Source of the DNA: Rotaria sp. Silwood1
Lineage: Eukaryota > Rotifera > Eurotatoria > Philodinida > Philodinidae
DNA length: 64,000 nt
Assembly: GCA_905250075.1 (NCBI GenBank)
Contig: CAJNOP010000538.1
Coordinates: 1 to 64,000 of the forward strand
Direction: 5' to 3'
Within the stretch, counting starts at the first letter, position 1; every line of letters starts with the position of its first letter. Of this stretch, positions 1-13,100 are shown one piece after another. Below the pieces are notes generated by a model. That model was given only the letters and a program-made list of their open reading frames with translations. It was not told where the DNA came from and ran no database searches. Position numbers and translations under genes: made by a program.

Positions 1-374
1 TGACTACCGAAAAATCTGAGTAAATAAAAAGTTGTTCGTATAAACAGGAAGAGTATAACAATCCAATTCAATTTGTCAAAATGACCTTCCTTAAAACTGT
101 CAATCGAACGACGAAAAAAGAGCTTTTCACGTTTAAGATCGTAGATAGTTTCTAATGTATCACATGATAATCGTCGCATTAATTGATGATCAATGGCTCC
201 GACTTTCGTTCTAATCACATCGAGCACATCCATATATTGATCGACCATTATATCCATCAGAGTATAGAAAAGATAGTCAATTTTTGATCCACGAAGACGA
301 CCTATAGTCTGTCCAATTCGATCTAAAAATGTCCGATGAAGAAAGGAGAGAGGAAAACGAAAAATTACGACCAT
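1..374 (-). CDS. CorA-like divalent cation transporter, 3' part runs off the window edge
   Basis: Reading from 374 down to 1 on the minus strand, the frame is fully open and gives a segment typical of the long cytoplasmic helices of CorA proteins: DYLFYTLMDIMVDQYMDVL, followed by LETIYDLKREKLFFRRSID. CorA proteins are homopentameric Mg2+/Co2+ channels; this part is the helix-rich funnel before the two C-terminal membrane helices, which would lie outside the window. A likely intron sits at 16-85 (GTCATT...CTCAG, 70 bp), so the last 15 bases would be the next exon; reading through without splicing also stays open. An upstream exon is probable, because the ATG at 374 falls inside the domain and not at a normal N-terminus. 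A possible splice acceptor lies near 455. The family call is from visible helix motifs only; the GMN loop is not in view. Confidence 0.6.
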   Translation of the reverse strand, partial: MVVIFRFPLSFLHRTFLDRIGQTIGRLRGSKIDYLFYTLMDIMVDQYMDVLDVIRTKVGAIDHQLMRRLSCDTLETIYDLKREKLFFRRSIDSFKEGHFDKLNWIVILFLFIRTTFYLLRFFGS

Positions 375-589
375 TTAATTGGTTCGAAGATATCTTTGGA
401 TTTTTCTTGAAATGCATCCCGTTTCACCTTAGTTTCGCATTTTCCCCTGCCACACTGTAAAATATAAGCGTATAATAAAAAACGGCAAAAACCGCTTTAG
501 AATTTGCAAATAGTTACGATTACGAACCCTTGGAAACGTTCTTAGAAACACCAATAAACCCTTTCAAAAACCCTTCCAGATACGTCTTA

Positions 590-1150
590 GCGCTTTTTCT
601 GGAACCTTTTTCAAGGATTTATTACTTTTATGAATCCATCCTAAAATCATTGTTGGTGGCGTAACGAACGGATCAGAATGAATTTTTTACTCTCAGTTTT
701 TCAAGATTATTTCTTTTATTTTTTGTCACACGAGACTCTAACTGCTTTTTACAAGGTTCATTGTGCAACTTCCTTTAGAATAGTAGACTTCATTTCACAA
801 AGACATTTTCGTCTATGTTTCAGAGAGAACACGGTTGAATGATAGCATCGAACATTAAGTCAAAACCTCAACTTTGACTTCATACTTGATCCTCTAATGC
901 AATTATGTTGTTTCTCATAGATAAACGAAAATGTCTTCGTTAAATGAAGTCGACTGTTCTGAAGAAAGTTCCCAATGAATCATGTAGAAAGCAGTTAGAG
1001 TCTCATGTGACAAATAATGAAAGAAATAATCTTGAAAAACTGAAAGTGAAATTCATTCTGAACTATTCGTTGCTCAGAGAACATAGGTTTTAGGATGAGT
1101 TCATAAAAGCAATAAAGTCTTGAGAAAGTCCGAAGAAAATGAGCGTTTCG
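590..1150. repeat. Palindromic MITE-like inverted repeat
   Basis: The stretch 595-830 is repeated in reverse complement at 905-1145, for example CAGAATGAATTTTTTACTCTC near 676 against GTGAAATTCATTCTG near 1046, and GACTCTAACTGC near 730 against GCAGTTAGAGTC near 990. It has no coding capacity, which is the form of a non-autonomous palindromic DNA element. The arms have drifted and clear target duplications were not seen. Confidence 0.6.
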
Positions 1151-1199
1151 GTGAATTTGAAGTCGAAATTGAGCACGTCTGTATCCATCACGGATCTTG

Positions 1200-1261
1200 G
1201 AGTGTGGGTGTGTGTGAGTGGGTGCGGATTTGATTGTTCTTCTGTCCGACACCCACACCCA
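1200..1261. repeat. Telomere-like G-arm/core/C-arm array 1
   Basis: A short degenerate G-rich arm (GTGTGGGTGTGTGTGAGTGGG) leads into a core of about 25 bases, then a C-rich arm (ACACCCACACCCA). TGTGGG is the bdelloid telomere repeat. The arms point head to head. Confidence 0.7.
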
Positions 1262-3024
1262 AAGACTTTCATCACAGGAGCTCGAAATAAACGATGGGTA
1301 ATTTAGTTAACAACATATTAAGAATATTTCACTAAACAAACAATCTGTTACGAATAAATCTTTTACATATTTCAAGCAATTTGAAAGAATATCTTCCTTG
1401 TTATACGAATATGTTCAAGTATTGATTCATAACAAAACAATTTTTTTCTCATGAAAAAATGAGAATCTGAATTAGATCATAATTTATGTCAATTGACTAT
1501 TTGGTCTGAAAAGTTTGATTTGTTTTCGATAATTTGACTTTTATTTGAATAAAATTTGAGATCGATGTTGTTCATTGAATATTTTGATAAATGTTGATGA
1601 ATATAGGTCACAAGTTGAGTAAAACAATGATAAGTCTTCGTTGGAGATTAGATTAGGATTTTCTTCGAGTTTCTTTTTCTAATTGAATATTGTTTATCAA
1701 ATAAAGTATGAAAGAGATGAAACGAAGCTGAAAATTGTGAGTATTTTTCACATTCGATAAAAATTTGCTTTTAAAAATTGCTTTTGAATTTCTAATAGCG
1801 GATCATTCAGATCAAAATTATATTTTAAAGATTTTTTAATCATGAAATGAACTCAAAACAATTTCAAAATTATTCATAAAGATAAAAAAAGTAGTAAATA
1901 ATAAAGTTTTTTTTTAAATTATGCTAAAACAACCTTCGTATAATATAATTATTTGTTAGTTCAATAATTGCAGGCAATGTGATGAATAAGGATTCAATGA
2001 TAAAGCATATAAAATCAGTCGATTGCCATCACCTTTTGATAATAATTCTTTATTTCGAGAACAATATTTTACACCATTATCATCTTCGTATCTTTTTTAG
2101 TTTTATCTTCAATTAAAAAAAAAATTCTAAATTAAAAAGATTAAATAATAGTTATTAATTCTGTTTGAGTATTTGATTTGGATATTTGATTGAATCTATG
2201 ACTTAAATAATAATTATTATTAAGTAAAACAATCATTATAAAAACCAATTTTTATTATAGACGGATATGTTATAAGCGTAATCTAAAAACAAGAATTTTT
2301 TTCTCATTTAATAAGAAAATATTTTAACCTACTAAAATAATTAAATGAGAATAATATTGATTATTGTTAATATAATGATTTGTAATAAATTAAATTGATT
2401 AAGTTGAAATGCTTCATCATCGATAACTGCTCTGTGAAATTCAATTTATGGAAGACACTCAACATTTAAACGGTTTTTTGAAAAATATGAGGTAAGAGGA
2501 GTTATTAATGAAATTGACCCAAGAAGATTTTTATATGTTGAATAAGATGAAAATTTTAATGATAAATACTGAGTTTGATGTTGTTGATCTTATAATGATA
2601 TTATATCCACATATGGATAACAACCTTCATCTAAACACATATATGAACTTCCATTCGAATAAAATACATTAAAATAACAATTATTTATATCTTCATTTGG
2701 TATAGATTCAGCTATTAATTTAAATAATAATAAAACAATTTTGATATGAAATGAATTTTTTTTCTCTTAATAATAAGTAGCAATATAGATCGTTTATTAT
2801 CTTTATCGTTTCTATAGTTTGGTCAAAAGAGGAAACCAATATAATTAATAATGACATTCTCTCTCTAACTAAATATCAAACGTGAACAAGATTAGAAATA
2901 TAACAGATCATTTTCATTAGTTCCTTTATTTTTATTAGATGAACATTATTGATAATTGAAGTTTTTTCTCAAAATTGCCTCTATTAACAAAACAATAGTT
3001 TATTCTCTAACAAGAAAACATCCC
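1262..3024. other. AT-rich intergenic DNA
   Basis: Many A/T runs and stops in all frames. I see no gene, RNA or clear repeat here. Confidence 0.5.
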
Positions 3025-3026
3025 TA

Positions 3027-3792
3027 GATGTGTTCTGTGGATTTTAATGAAACTTATGTAGTCTAGCTCAGGTACGAAACAATTAGAGACTACGGCTGAA
3101 TCGGCAAAAAATTGAAATAGATTATTTTTCAGTCATGATGGTTAAAGGCGAGTAGTTCTACAAAATAGCTTATCTCATTTGTTTCGCTACAAATACAAGA
3201 GAAGAAAAGATCATGGGACTATTTCAGGTATATCCAGAAGTATTGCTTTATTTTCTCGAAACTTGATGACTCATTGTTTTGTCCATTTTCAAAACAAAAA
3301 GTGCAGCTATAAAAAAAGATAGTCTTATGTAAATTATAGAGCTTTTTATGGTGTATCTTTTGGTATATTTTGTTTTTAAATTAAATGTATTATTGATGGG
3401 AAAATAAAACATAAAATGCGACCATTAATTATGTGGCATCTGTTGTTTCGAGAAAATAAACTCATATATTTCTGGATATACTTCAAATAGTCGCACGATC
3501 TTTTCTTTCCTTGCATTTGCAGCGAAACAAACAAGATAAACTATTTTGTAGAGCTATTCGTACTCTATCAAATAGTATGCAACTCCCCTTTAACTATCGT
3601 GACTGGAACAGAAAACATCCTTAAGAAAAAAAAATCTGTATACCAGAGTATATATCTCAATTTTTTCGGAAAAATGTTTCAGCTATAGTTTTTCATCGAG
3701 ACAGCCGTAGCCGCTAATTGTTTCACATCTGAGATAGATACACTTCACTTAACAAACTCACCTAGGCTTCATTAAAATCCACAGGACACACC
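3027..3792. repeat. Palindromic MITE with TA flanks
   Basis: The ends GATGTGTTCTGTGGATTTTA (3027) and, in reverse complement, GGTGTGTCCTGTGGATTTTA (3792) match and lie inside TA dinucleotides at 3025-3026 and 3793-3794. The two halves pair along most of their length, including the stretch with TTTGTTTCGCTACAAATA near 3180 and its partner near 3520. There is no ORF. This fits a non-autonomous element of a TA-targeting (Tc1/mariner-like) superfamily; the superfamily is inference. Confidence 0.65.
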
Positions 3793-3799
3793 TAGAAAC

Positions 3800-5400
3800 T
3801 TTCCCTTGTTAGATCTACTCGAATGTTTGATAATAAAAAATAAGAATTTATTAAATGAATGTTTTTTCAATGATAGAAAGTTCAGTTTAAAAAGCAAATT
3901 ACATAAGATACTCCAAAAACTCTGTTACTTTCTAGTATTTATCTATAAAAAAAACAAAACATTTTGCTCGTTTGTTTACAGTAAATCATTGAAGTAGTCA
4001 TCATGATGTTCGATACAAAACTTCATCCTATGAATACATTTCTAAAAAGTCTTTTGGTATTCGTGAATAGGTGTTGCATTGAGCTTCTTGGTTATTGCTT
4101 TACCTAAGCTTTTAGTTGATGGATATATATCAAGGTTACGTTTCAAACAAGTGAACAACCATTAGTCAGAAAGAGCAAAGGCAGGAGCACATAGTAAATA
4201 TACCATAATTTAGATTGTTTTCTCCTGAAAATAATTAAGATTGAGAACTATGTCTTTACATATGTAATTTATGCTGTTTTTTGTTCATGATGTTTTTTTT
4301 TTCGATAAATTTTTGACTCAATCTTTCCTGATAGAAATAATCTAGTGGATTATATGTTTTTTAAAAGTGAAGTTTTATTGTGTGGCTGATTCACTTCATA
4401 GATGTTGACAATCAGAAAATAAGTATTAATAAAGAAAACAAAAGGTGATCATGAACAGAAAAAGAAAGAGAAATCGAGAAAAACTTGACAATATTCTAAC
4501 ATGATTATCGAAATGTCAATACTTTGCTATGAAACGAGTGTATAAGAGAGAAACAATAGAAATTTTCGAATCGTTTTATCCAAATGAAATTACATAACTT
4601 ATCAAAGAAGGTGATGCTATTCTGTTGTTTGATCTACCAATCAGAAAGCCTAGTATGTACGATTATTTTTCAACATAATGTTATTGCTGCACGTTATCCA
4701 TAAATAATATGTCCCCATGACCCGATGAATCATCAGATCAATATTAAAAATATACATATTGATACACGTCATATATTTAAATATCTTTTTCTAAATCCGT
4801 ATGCAACAATACCTGAGTCGAATTAATGTAAATAAACTAGGCAAGTGTTTTATTTGTCTAGCCTCCATGCAATTTTTCAAGATTTTACTCAATAAAAACA
4901 AAAATACACAAAAAGCTGTCACTACAATGTTATTGTTTATGACATTTTTGTATTTACATTCCACTTAAAAAAAAAACAAAACACAGTTCGATAGAGAAAA
5001 ATTTTCTCTGTTGATGTTATTGTCGTATCTAGTCCAATTTGGAAAATCATCTGACTAATAATTGAACACTTGTTATTGTTTAGCTTATTTCGTCTATAGT
5101 TGGTCACATAAGAGTCTCTATCAAATGTTTGAATGTTTTTTATTGTCTTCTATAGACACTTTGAAATTTTTTTGTTAAACTTAGTGAATTGAAGTGGATT
5201 ATGTGAGATTATAATCTAGCATGTAACAGCAAAAAAAAAGACAAAAAATTCACCACAGAAAAAATAAATTAAATGAAAACAAAAGAAGCATACAACATGT
5301 AGACGAATGATTTCTAGAAAAAGAAACCATAATGAATCATAAGATTGAAAAATACTTCTTTCAATTGTCTCATTGAATGGTGAATACAGTAACAGAATTA
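3800..5400. other. AT-rich intergenic DNA
   Basis: No convincing coding region or repeat. A 63-codon open frame at 3806-3997 consists mostly of Lys, Leu, Asn and Phe codons and looks like chance in AT-rich DNA. Confidence 0.5.
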
Positions 5401-5414
5401 CATTTTTTAAAATA

Positions 5415-6028
5415 TTAATAAAAATTATAATTGCTTAGTTCATCATCGCTTGATTCTTCAACATAGAGTTCTTCAAATTGTGATGAATCTGTAGTATGAA
5501 ATTGTGCTTTATCAATAGAATTTTCTTCGTCAGAATCTTTTTCTGTTGTGTTCATTAAATCTAAATTTTGAGAATGTCTTTCTTGACTGTGTGAATATAT
5601 TGTTATAACAGACATTGATTTACCTAGCTTACAGTTAATATCGTGTGGCATGTCATTAAATGTAACTCGTTTAACAAATGTTGAAGTACTTGACGTTTTA
5701 GTTAGACTAGTATTATCATAAATCACCGGTACAGAATTATTAATCTTTTCTTCATTATTTTTTTTATATCGTGTTTCAAGATATATTTGCCATCGTGGAC
5801 ACTGTTTATGATTATTGGATAACTGATTAATTAAACCAGTATACGAAGAACTTGTTGCATTTTTTAATATTCCCTTTAAAAAAGAGAGAAATAAAAATAG
5901 AGTAATTTATCTTATTTAATTTAACATACTTTAGGTTTAAATTGTTCATTTGATGTTGATTTTGAATTAACATCATTTTCTAATTTTCGTTGATTAACAA
6001 TTGATGAAATTAAGCTCAATGTTGACAT
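5415..6028 (-). CDS. Small acidic protein of unknown function, two exons
   Basis: Exon 1 is 6028-5930 (ATG at 6028, start MSTLSLISSIVNQRKLEN) and exon 2 is 5873-5415, ending in TAA. The 56-bp intron 5929-5874 has GTATGT at its 5' end and TTTAAAG at its 3' end and keeps the frame (phase 0). The predicted product is 185 residues: a Ser-rich N-terminus, a middle part with CPRWQIYLETRYKK, and a very acidic tail (DSDEEN, EELYVEESSDDEL). There is no signal peptide or membrane segment, so it is probably nuclear or cytoplasmic. The composition resembles short intrinsically disordered regulatory proteins, but I do not recognise a family. Clean splice sites and a kept frame across the intron are the main reasons to believe it. 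Confidence 0.6.
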
Positions 6029-9000
6029 TTTTTTTTTGTATTATTTTTGTTTTCGTCAATAATATGATGATCAATTACTTTTATGATTGAGTTTGTTTAT
6101 TTTCAAATAATATATTTTTTGTTTGTCTTTCGAGAAGTATTTTCTCTTCAATATAGCTTGATGATAATGATGTATGTAATCGCGTGAAAGTATTATGACC
6201 TTTATATATCATTGATATAAATAAGGACTTTGAAATACAAACAAAATGTCAAATTTGAATGCATGAATAATATATGACATTCAAAAAAAATATATTTCTT
6301 TTGTCAATAATTATCAAGAAAAACTAAAAACCTGCACTATACTGCTCATTTCTTTTGAAAGAAAAAAGAATAGATAAAATACATTGCTTTTTTGTGCAAT
6401 ACAAAGACAGGTATCGAAGGAAACCATGTGAATAGGTGAAATAAACATATCACCAATAATTAGTCTGTCTATGTCATTCTTAACTTTACTTTGACCATGA
6501 AACATATATAGACGCAATCATTCGATTATTCAGTGAGGAAAAAAAGCAATATATACAAAGAATCATAAATAATACGATGGTTTTTTTTTCACGACGATTA
6601 CATTATTGAAAAATAAAATAAGTCTCAGTCATTGAAGAACAAAATATTTGAGTATTTTGAAGACATTATTTTTGCTCGAAGTTATGTATGAAATACTGTT
6701 ACACGTTATAAATTGTAATCTTTCTTCCTTCTTCAATAGTGATTTTAAATGAATGAAAATTAATTATTCTTGATTTTTCTGTAATAAAATTATTGACGAT
6801 AAAACTTGACTTTATTAATCATTAATGAATGATTCCAATAAGACAGTTTTTCTTTAAGGGTATCAAACAAATTCATTAAATATTGTATATCTAATTTCCG
6901 ATAATCAACTATTTTCGTTTGTGTATTGATCTTTCATTTCGTCTATGCCCACATTGACTTTCGATGTGAACTCTGACATATTTAAGGGTAGTATAAAATA
7001 AGAAAATAATCAATTATGATATCATTTTTTTATATAATTAGTTCTAAAAATAACTGTTGTCATGTTTTTGTGACTAAGTTACAATAAAAACAGAAATAAA
7101 TTAATGATTTTCTTGTTGATAAATAACGAATAGTCAATCGACATCACTGCAGACACAACCGACTTTGTAAGGGAAAGCTAATTTTTTCAGAGAGAAATGT
7201 TTAAGTTCTTAAAAATGATTTTGTTTTTTTTTTAGTTAATTAGCGAAAAGTTTAGACTGCTTCTCTATATCAATTTTCAGTTTACAGACTGAATTAGAGT
7301 ATTGTACAGTGTACTCCAATCTGTAAAAAAAAACATCTTTTTAGAAAAAATGAAAAACTCATATAAATGAACTGATTAATTTTGTTTTAACGATTATTCT
7401 CACTGATGCTATATGCGTATTGTACATCAACTGACTACCAAAGACTATTTAGTTTAGGATCATAAATTTTTCTTTCTAACATAATATTTTTATTTATTTA
7501 TTGCATATAAAGAGACTTAATAAATTAAAAGATATTGTAAAAATAAATTATGGAAAAAAATAAAAAAGATTTCTTTTTATCATTATTTTAACGGATGTAA
7601 CTTAATTATTTATGTTGAGGTTGATAGATGAAGGGCTCTGATTTGGACGGAACATGTAATCGAGTTACATCATAGTCTAGAAAATGTTTTTTTTTTGTAT
7701 TCATGTTGTGCACCATGCGTAACGCCTATCACTTATGGTTCCACGAGCAACACAATGCACTACAAAAAATGTATCACAACTGACCGTGCATCAATTTTCT
7801 ATTTTGATCGGTTCATATTTCTTTGATGTATTTTTTTAAAAATATCTATTACTATTCAATAGTATTATTTATAATAATAAAAAAAAGAATATTTTGAGAT
7901 ACGGAAATTATAATTTTAGTTGAATTTGAACTATTCTATTCTTAGAACAAAAATCTAAATATAGAAAAATTCAAAATTATTGAAAATATAAATACGAAAT
8001 TTGATAATTTTCATTTTAATAATTAATTCGAAAGAAATCAAATACCATGTATATGGAAAAAAATGTCGAAGAAGAATAAGCTAAAAAAGATTTTTACGTC
8101 TAGATTATGAAGAAAGAGAGAGTTTCATACATATTGTATCTAGTTTTATTTCCAGGCTAGAAGTCAAACTTATTGATGCTAGGAAAAACTCAAATTATTA
8201 AAATCATTGCAAAGTATTTGTATGGTTCCACAAATGTGCTCTTTAACTTTAAAATATCTGATTTCAAAAAAAAATTCATGGAATGTTGTTTAATGGCTGT
8301 ACTCCTGGCTACGCCACAACATTGTTATGAACATTTTGCTACTTATTCCATGTCATACATCTAAAAATACGAATAGTAATCAACAAAACATATTGTCATA
8401 ATTTGAGACGGCATTTTTTTGAAGTATAAGAAAAGAACTTAAAATTAATTATTCGAGTATTCTTTCTTCTAATTCACTAAAGCAATATATGCTACTTGCT
8501 GATTACAAGTTTTTGATGACATTGAATATATTAATGTTGACTTTTATTCTATTAGTAATAATATAATAATTCATGTACAAAATAGCAGAAAAATGATAAG
8601 AATTGACAGATACCCTTGTTTATCCAAATCGACTTGACATCCTGACTTCCTGTTGATCTAATTCGGTAATGATACAATCAGGTAAATCGCCTAGTGTCTG
8701 AATTTTTTCCGATTGTTGTCAGCAACATGAGAACAGTAATAATCTCATTTAAAGTATCTTAAAACGAATGAGAAAGATCGTGATAATTTATTCGTTTTTA
8801 ACGTCCAAATTGATATTAGTCTATCGTTTTCTTTTTCAGTTAAAAAAAAATGAAAACTAAGATAAATACATGGGAAGATACCTAGAGAGTTGCTTATTAT
8901 AAACGACATGGTTTTTCATTTGGTACATTATGTCTCAAAAAGTTTAGATGATTTTTGTCATTTTCTGTTTTTTTCTGTTTCATGAATTTTGAGTCTTCAT

Positions 9001-9162
9001 TCTACAGATTTAATTTCGTTCGAAAGTGTATGTTAACATGCAACGCATAACCCAGTGTTTTTCTTGAATTAAACATTGTTTGTAGTCTATCATAAAACAG
9101 TACTTCTATAATTAGAGTGGCATTTTTTGTGAACTTCTTTAACTACTCAATTTTATACTGTT
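6029..9162. other. AT-rich intergenic DNA
   Basis: No gene I can support. Open frames at 6314-6517 (minus) and 8173-8364 (plus) have the composition of random AT-rich sequence and no splice or domain context. Confidence 0.45.
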
Positions 9163-9180
9163 CACACCCACACCCACACC
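9163..9180. repeat. Solo C-rich telomere-like tract
   Basis: CACACCCACACCCACACC with no G-rich partner on its left side. It is a single-arm version of the arrays seen elsewhere in the window. Confidence 0.6.
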
Positions 9181-9763
9181 TGAATATATCGAATATCAAT
9201 ATGTTAGTTATCTTAGTTTAAGTGTGACAAATAAGGAGAAGATAAAACTTTTTCGTTTTTAAATCTTTTTCTTATGTTAAATCTATCACTTTTCCACTTT
9301 TATAGTATTCATAATAGTGATAAATTTTTCATAAGAAAAACGTATAAAAATGCAGAAGATCTGGTATGAAGGGTGTGACTGTTAGGCATCTCTTCACTCG
9401 CTTATACACACACTCAAATTCCATGACTCTTGACCATGCCGTTATAGGAAAACAGCAGTCATATGCATCGAAATTGAAAACTTATTCCATATTTCAAGCT
9501 CGATCGATGAAACCAAAAATGCTTTTTGATACTGAATATATTGTGAACTCACTTATTTTTTCTTCATAACCTATGACAAGAATTTCGGATCATAATACTG
9601 GCTAAATTTAATGACTTTTCATGATCATTGATGATATGTAATTGAGGAAGATGTAATGTTCAAATTGTAATTTGTTATTAATTTAATATTTCTCACTCTC
9701 TCATATGATTATTTGTACTAGCCAATACTCCAAGCAATTGTATGTGAACTTATTGGTTTTTCA

Positions 9764-9887
9764 GGACTGTCTATTTTTCTCACCTGAAAAAATTCTTTAC
9801 CAAGAACTAGAATCAAATAAGTTTATTGATTTTCTACCAGAATATACGATCAGTCGATCGAATAATACAATAGAGTTCACAATACGT
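9764..9887 (+). CDS. Possible orphan exon
   Basis: An open stretch of about 41 codons (DCLFFSPEKILYQELESN at its start) lies between a good acceptor (GGTTTTTCAG) and a donor (GTATGT). No neighbouring exon was identified and no family is recognised, so this may be chance. It lies upstream of the decayed gene on the other strand. Confidence 0.2.
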
Positions 9888-10182
9888 ATGTCCCTGTGTG
9901 TTTGTATCAGTTTAGCTAAGTACAAACATCACACATTCATTTTTTTTCACTTTTTATTATTCTTGTTACTCATTTATTTATTCAGTTTTTACATTAAAAC
10001 ATAAAAATTATTTAAAAAACAATGAAAAACATTTATTGCTTATCTACTTTAAACGCACACTTATCCATACTGACACTTACTCTCTTTGATGCATACTTTT
10101 GGATGGAAAGAAAGTAACAGAATAAACGAGAGTCACAATGAACTACATCAATGGTGTGATTCGCATTATATTAATTAACTAA

Positions 10183-13100
10183 AAACAGAGTTTATTTGAC
10201 TGCTGAAAAAATTACATCTCCGAATTTTCTCTTCATTAGTGAGTAAATGAATCAATTCATCGGCATGCAATTTAAATGATATTTGTAATTCTTCTGGTCA
10301 AAAGCATATTAAGTAATTTAAAGAACAAATTTTTGCAGGACGCTCGACTGAAGGAGCATCATATAGATTATCTATAGCAGAACTAAACTTTTACTGAATA
10401 TTACGTAGTACATACATACGAGCTTCGTAATATCTTGGTCTACCACATAATTCACTTGTTTCTAATTTCTTTAAAAGATCCGTAGGTGAATAATGCGGAC
10501 AATCTTCTATATTTAAAGACTCATAGAGGTTTGCAATTGTACTAACTATATCATTTAGCTTTCTCTTTAGATCTTTACTTTTCTCAGTAACAGAATCAGA
10601 CGTACAAATTCCTGCTAATTCGCATACCATACAACTGAGATTATCTACGCTTTGTTCAGCTTGACAAAAACTATCAGCACTGATATAAGCTTCGATAGAA
10701 CGAAGTTCTCTTAAGAAAACCTTACACAAAATTTCATTTATGTCATTATTAAAGCTTCGAAGAATACTTTGAGTTTCATCGTCAAGTAACATCATGATAG
10801 TATATTTACTCTAAGCAGTTCGAATTTTTCCAACATTTTCCTGAATGTCTCTTATTTGAATTCTATCATTTTGTTCTTTTTCAATGGTTCCATCTAGCCC
10901 ACTTACCATACTTTTAGTATCTCTCATCAAGGTTTTTGAAAGAACTTTATAAATAGTATTTAATCTGCACTACGTCTCTGGAGCTGCAACAGTTTTCATT
11001 CATGTCATCTAACAGCATGTCTACACATCCATAGTGTCCTTGAGATATGTAGTTTAGCACAAGTTCATAAGTTGCTCTTGAGTTCTTGATTACATCTAAT
11101 CGATATTGTGTATATAAGGCCGTAAAATCATGATTTGCAAAGATGACTTCACAGAAACGATCCAAACAACTTAATACTTATGCTATAGTCATTTGAGTTC
11201 TTAAATCTTTGTTTTGACCAGAAATTTTTACTTGTTCTAATTTACAGTTTAAAGCATCATGATAATCAAGAGACTCTTGATGCCAATATTCGATTTTGTC
11301 GGCTCCATTAATTAATTCAAAAACATGTGCAAATTTACTAAGAGAATATAACTCTTGTAAACACATTTTTAAATCATGAGTATACTGAAAAGGATCTCTT
11401 TGATTCTCGGTACTATTTATTGTCTGACTAAATTTTATACCTATTTTCTGATGAAGAAAAGTATCGTATTCACTTATATGCTTTTGCAGAATACCATAAG
11501 TTTCAACTCCATTTTCTTTTACACGAACATGAGCTACATTTTGACATTTTTTTAACGTAAACTAATGCATCATTAGCTGTTAATGCATCGAGTCTATCCG
11601 TAAAATAATATGTTAACTTATTTTTCATGCACTCATCAAGTATTTGTCTTTTCTCTTGAATGCTTGCATCAAGTAGAGTAGAACTCTCGTAATTTCGTTC
11701 TCTAGGAAAATTTATTTCTTCAGAAGAAACAGACTCACGCGCAACCATTAATGATTCATATTCGCTTTGTATTAACTCAAGGCGTGTTAGTGCCCTATTC
11801 AGTTCTGTATATCTATCGTGAAACAGCCGCAATCTTTCCATATGAATTTTCTCACATTCTTTTATGGCATTGTGTATACGGCGTCAATAGTTGAATATCC
11901 TTCTTTTCTCAAATAATCATTTGCCTCTGCGTTAGGATGAAATACTGCCCTAGCATTTCGCATTGCTTTGATAATCATGCTGCTTTGATCTGATTTTAAA
12001 GAAAGTAAGTTATTATATTTTTCAACAACTAAATTCACTTTACTTAGTCGAGTGCTTACTTTAGTTGCATTAGTTTTTTCAGTCCTAACTGCTACGTTTT
12101 GCTTAGATTTAAGGTCTTCAATGTTCCGATTCAATATATATATATGAATATTCTTGTTTTCATAAAAAGACATTTGCTGGATGCAAATTTCGTACTTTCT
12201 TCTTATTGTTTCAAGCTCATTCAACTCAAGTTTAATATGTGATACAGCTCAATCACGCAAACTGAAATTCCTTTTGATATGATCGAAAACTGTTAGTGTA
12301 GTTTCAACAAAGTTTTGGAATATATCAACTCTGTACTTCTCGAGATCTGAAACAGTTTGTTCTAAAATATTGATAGATTGAAGTTTTTCAAAAAATTCTT
12401 GTGCTACACAAATATGATCAGGATGTTTGAGTCTAAGATCTAATTTCATGAAACGAACTTCTAGTTGATGGGCATGTTCTACCAATTCATCTGTTATATC
12501 ACGCATAAAACGATTAGAATCATTTGGAATAATGTGATTGATCCATTCTGACTTTTTCCAACGAGTCAATGACCGTGCGAGACGTCTGTAATTAGGTATT
12601 TCTGAATTAATATGATCGATAGAAAAAAAAACAATCCTTCTGTTTCTTTTTGTAATCTATATATATGTCCATGTATATTTTCAACGGTGCGATAATAACT
12701 CAGATTAGTTTTCAACTCAAGCACAAATACCGTGCAAATAGCTTCTATGTCAAGAATAAATTTTTCGATATAGTCTAAAGCATAATCACCAAGTATTTCA
12801 AAAGATTCTTTAATTCTTTCATTAGTCTCATCAAAATACTTCACAATCTTCGAAATGAATTGACTATAAATTTCACTAAAATATACGCAATTTTCTTCAT
12901 ATACACTACTACTCATGGTTTCCTTTGACGAAACATCAAGTTCCTTTTTCTCTATTTTTGCATAGGTAGAAATATGATATTGAAGTGCAGCATTTTCTTC
13001 CACTGATCTCAAGATTTCCATGTAAGTTTTAATAACTTTTATATCACTGTCAGTCAACTGGATCTTTGCTCGAAGAGATTCTACTTTTTCAGAAAAACTA